Assembly: GCF_001612725.1 (NCBI RefSeq)
Contig: NZ_BDAZ01000004.1
Location: forward strand, 248,001 to 312,000
From: Nocardia anaemiae NBRC 100462
GTDB taxonomy: Bacteria > Actinomycetota > Actinomycetes > Mycobacteriales > Mycobacteriaceae
DNA: 64,000 bases
Direction: 5' to 3'
Numbering within the stretch: the first letter of the stretch is position 1; each line of letters starts with the position of its first letter. Under the pieces are notes generated by a model. That model saw only the letters and a program-made list of their open reading frames with translations, did not search any database and was not told the DNA's origin. The translations under genes and the position numbers were made by a program. Positions 62,328-64,000 of this stretch are shown piece by piece.

Positions 62328-63398
62328 TCATCGTCCGAGCGCCGCACTCAGTAGGGGCCACGAATTGTGCAGATCCTCCTGCCAATACCCCCAGGAATGC
62401 GTGCCGGTGCGCCGGAAATCGAAGGTGGCCGGAATATCCAACTCGCGGAACCGATCGCGCAGTTGTTCGGTGCACCTTGCGGTGATGGCATCCAACACAC
62501 CACCGATGAACAGTTGGTCCAGGAGTTTCACCGGATTCGCATTGATTCCCGGTCCGTCCAGCGTATCGAGCGGTCCCGGTTGCCCGGTGCCGGTGGATAC
62601 GTAGATCGTCGTACCGCGCAGCTGGTCGGCATGCAGATAGGGATCGTTGGCGGCCCACGCCGGATCTGTCGGCGGACCCCACATATTCAGCGGATTGCCG
62701 CGACGTCCGGTCACAATGGCATTCACCATCGCCTGGCCCGTCGGGTCACTGGTGCGCACACAACCGCTGTAGGAACCGATGGCACGGTAGAGTCCCGGTG
62801 CGGCGATGGCGAGTCGGAATACCGCCGAACTCGCCATCGAAAGGCCCGCAATCGCATTGGCCCCGGTACCGCGAAAAGCCGAGTCGACAATCGATGGCAG
62901 TTCCGCGGTGAGAAAGGTCGTCCAGCGCTGCCTGCCGATCACCGGATCGTCGGCCCGCCAATCCGCGAAGAAGGTGCCGCCACCCCCGACCGGCATCACC
63001 GCCGTGACCTGCTTATCGGCGAAGAATCGCTCGACATCGGTCTTGGTGAGCCAATTGCTGCCATCACTCCAGACCCCGGTATCGGTGCCGCCGTCGACAC
63101 CGTTGAGCAGATACAAGGTCGGTGCGGGTTGCGAATCGTGCACCGCCGGAAGGACTTCGACAGGCACGGTGCGACCCATCGCCTCGGAATATACGGCCAG
63201 ATCGAGCACCCGTCCCGGTCCTTGCGCCGCGGTGAGCAGTCGCGACCCATTGGGTGCCGGTCGCGCCGCGGCCAGCGCCCGCACCCGTATCGGCGCATCC
63301 GAGTCCGATGCGGAATCCGCGAGCGCGATACCGCTGGCACACGCGAGGGCCGCGGCCGTGCACAGCGCGGCCGAACGTCGACGACACCAGAGCTTCAC
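62328..63398 (-). CDS. secreted antigen-85-type mycolyl/acyltransferase
   Basis: A 356-residue alpha/beta hydrolase of the Ag85/esterase D family. GTG 63398 follows GGAGGT. The signal peptide runs from RRRSAALCTAAALACASG to about LADSA. The mature protein shows VPVEVLPAVHDSQPAPTLYL, LLNGVDGGTDTGVWSDGSNW (WL-type substrate-site region), the nucleophile motif AIAGLSMASSAVF with Ser187, and the catalytic His334 in RRTGTHSWGYWQEDL. It is likely to transfer an acyl group to trehalose or a related acceptor outside the membrane. The PKS/MmpL neighbourhood suggests that it finishes a polyketide lipid rather than only mycolates, but this is inference. Confidence 0.87.
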   Translation of the reverse strand: MKLWCRRRSAALCTAAALACASGIALADSASDSDAPIRVRALAAARPAPNGSRLLTAAQGPGRVLDLAVYSEAMGRTVPVEVLPAVHDSQPAPTLYLLNGVDGGTDTGVWSDGSNWLTKTDVERFFADKQVTAVMPVGGGGTFFADWRADDPVIGRQRWTTFLTAELPSIVDSAFRGTGANAIAGLSMASSAVFRLAIAAPGLYRAIGSYSGCVRTSDPTGQAMVNAIVTGRRGNPLNMWGPPTDPAWAANDPYLHADQLRGTTIYVSTGTGQPGPLDTLDGPGINANPVKLLDQLFIGGVLDAITARCTEQLRDRFRELDIPATFDFRRTGTHSWGYWQEDLHNSWPLLSAALGR

Positions 63399-63972
63399 CC
63401 GACACCTCCGACCAGTCAACGGCATACTCCGGCCGAACATAAGCCGGGATCGCGCCGCGGCGGAACCGCTCGGCCGGAATTTGGATGATCTAGTCAGCCG
63501 CCGCCGAACCCCCTGGTACTCGCCACAAATGCCGTATCGCTGGGGGTTCGGTCGAACGTAGTCGAATGGTGGTCATCCACGCCGGATTCGACCGCCATAT
63601 CACTACGCTCGGCGAGCTGCCGGGGGCGGATAACGCAGCATGCAATCTGGAGGCGGCTCTAGAAGCTGTCCGAATCCACCAGTGCGCGTATGCGTTCAGG
63701 GAGCAGCGGATCCACTTTGCAGGCACCGATGCCCGGTGCCGTCTGACCATCCCCTCCACGGTCAGACGGCGGCAACTGACGCGCGAGGACATCGGCAGTC
63801 GAGATGTTGTTACCATTTGGATGATAGACGCATCCGAATATGCATGACAACGCCGAAGGCAGCACGATCGCGCGCCACCAGCTACATCTCGGCCATTCGT
63901 AGCGCCGCGCGTGATCATCGAACCGGTACGCTGCGCGGTGCCGCAGGAAGCAAGGGAACAGCGAAGGGACCG
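63399..63972. other. intergenic region downstream-strand of the antigen-85-like gene
   Basis: These 574 bases hold the promoter of the antigen-85-like gene and probably that of the partial gene at 63973. Short frames exist on both strands (for example 63566-63847 plus, 63659-63994 minus) but none has recognisable similarity or a convincing start; I see no gene I can support. Confidence 0.45.
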
Positions 63973-64000
63973 ATGGTTCGTCTGACGAGGGCACAGCAGC
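63973..64000 (+). CDS. start of a possible TetR-family regulator, truncated by window end
   Basis: ATG 63973 with a GAAGGGA site upstream begins MVRLTRAQQ, a sequence typical of TetR-family N-termini. Only nine codons are visible, so this is a suggestion. Confidence 0.4.

Noticed and set aside
63490..63994. Overlapping minus-strand frames near the window end
   Set aside because: No family signature, no good start, and mutually overlapping; one conflicts with the likely TetR start at 63973.

Overview
The window looks like chromosome of a high-GC, mycolic-acid-containing actinomycete. The best match is Nocardia or a close relative. The reasons are an MspA-family porin, two MmpL transporters, an antigen-85-type mycolyltransferase, a DesA-type desaturase, a ChoD-type sterol oxidase, a PapA-type acyltransferase beside a Mas-like polyketide synthase, and a rifampicin monooxygenase (Rox) with its upstream palindrome. 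No rRNA, tRNA or CRISPR array was seen.

Layout. 0-10 kb: the 5' part of a maltokinase-cap-like gene; two intact EHN-type epoxide hydrolases and a collapsed third beside a YafY/WYL regulator remnant; a CGNR regulator; a zinc-finger/coiled-coil protein whose upstream region carries a symmetric set of repeats; a winged-helix protein; and a carboxylesterase broken by a one-base deletion. 10-20 kb: cupin, two TetR regulators, a Tn3 transposase relic, an MDR dehydrogenase, rox, an ECF41 sigma factor with an NDH-like flavoprotein, fetAB and a tyrosine recombinase. 20-34 kb: amidase, MspA porin, Ddn-like oxidoreductase, BisC-like molybdoenzyme, an unlisted small secreted peptide, rhodanese/MarR pair, MmpL plus methyltransferase, an SDR behind a MerR-type promoter, and a second ECF41/flavoprotein pair. 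34-43 kb: secreted GH1 enzyme, then an organosulfur operon (ABC transporter, FMN monooxygenase, TauD dioxygenase) with two leader-peptide ORFs, an IclR regulator and a divergent AprAB-like flavoprotein/ferredoxin pair. 43-51 kb: TetR/NAD-binding pair, choD, desA, MarR-controlled dioxygenase/DoxX pair. 51-63.4 kb: the MmpL-PKS-PapA-unknown-antigen-85 locus.

How the genes fit together. The sulfur genes overlap one another by 4-8 bases, which points to translational coupling. A cysteine-containing small ORF overlaps both its neighbours and probably couples dioxygenase translation to cysteine supply. The two ECF41 loci share a near-identical promoter just upstream of the flavoprotein, so each sigma factor probably drives its own partner. 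The terminal locus has the parts to make a reduced (possibly branched) polyketide acyl chain, transfer it to an acceptor and export it, with an extracytoplasmic acyltransferase for a last step. It resembles the mycobacterial sulfolipid, DAT and PAT loci in logic but not in gene content, and is the best candidate here for an undescribed system.

Start codons were chosen from ribosome-binding sites and family N-termini, so many differ from the longest possible frame. All family assignments come from recognising motifs by eye; no database search was run.
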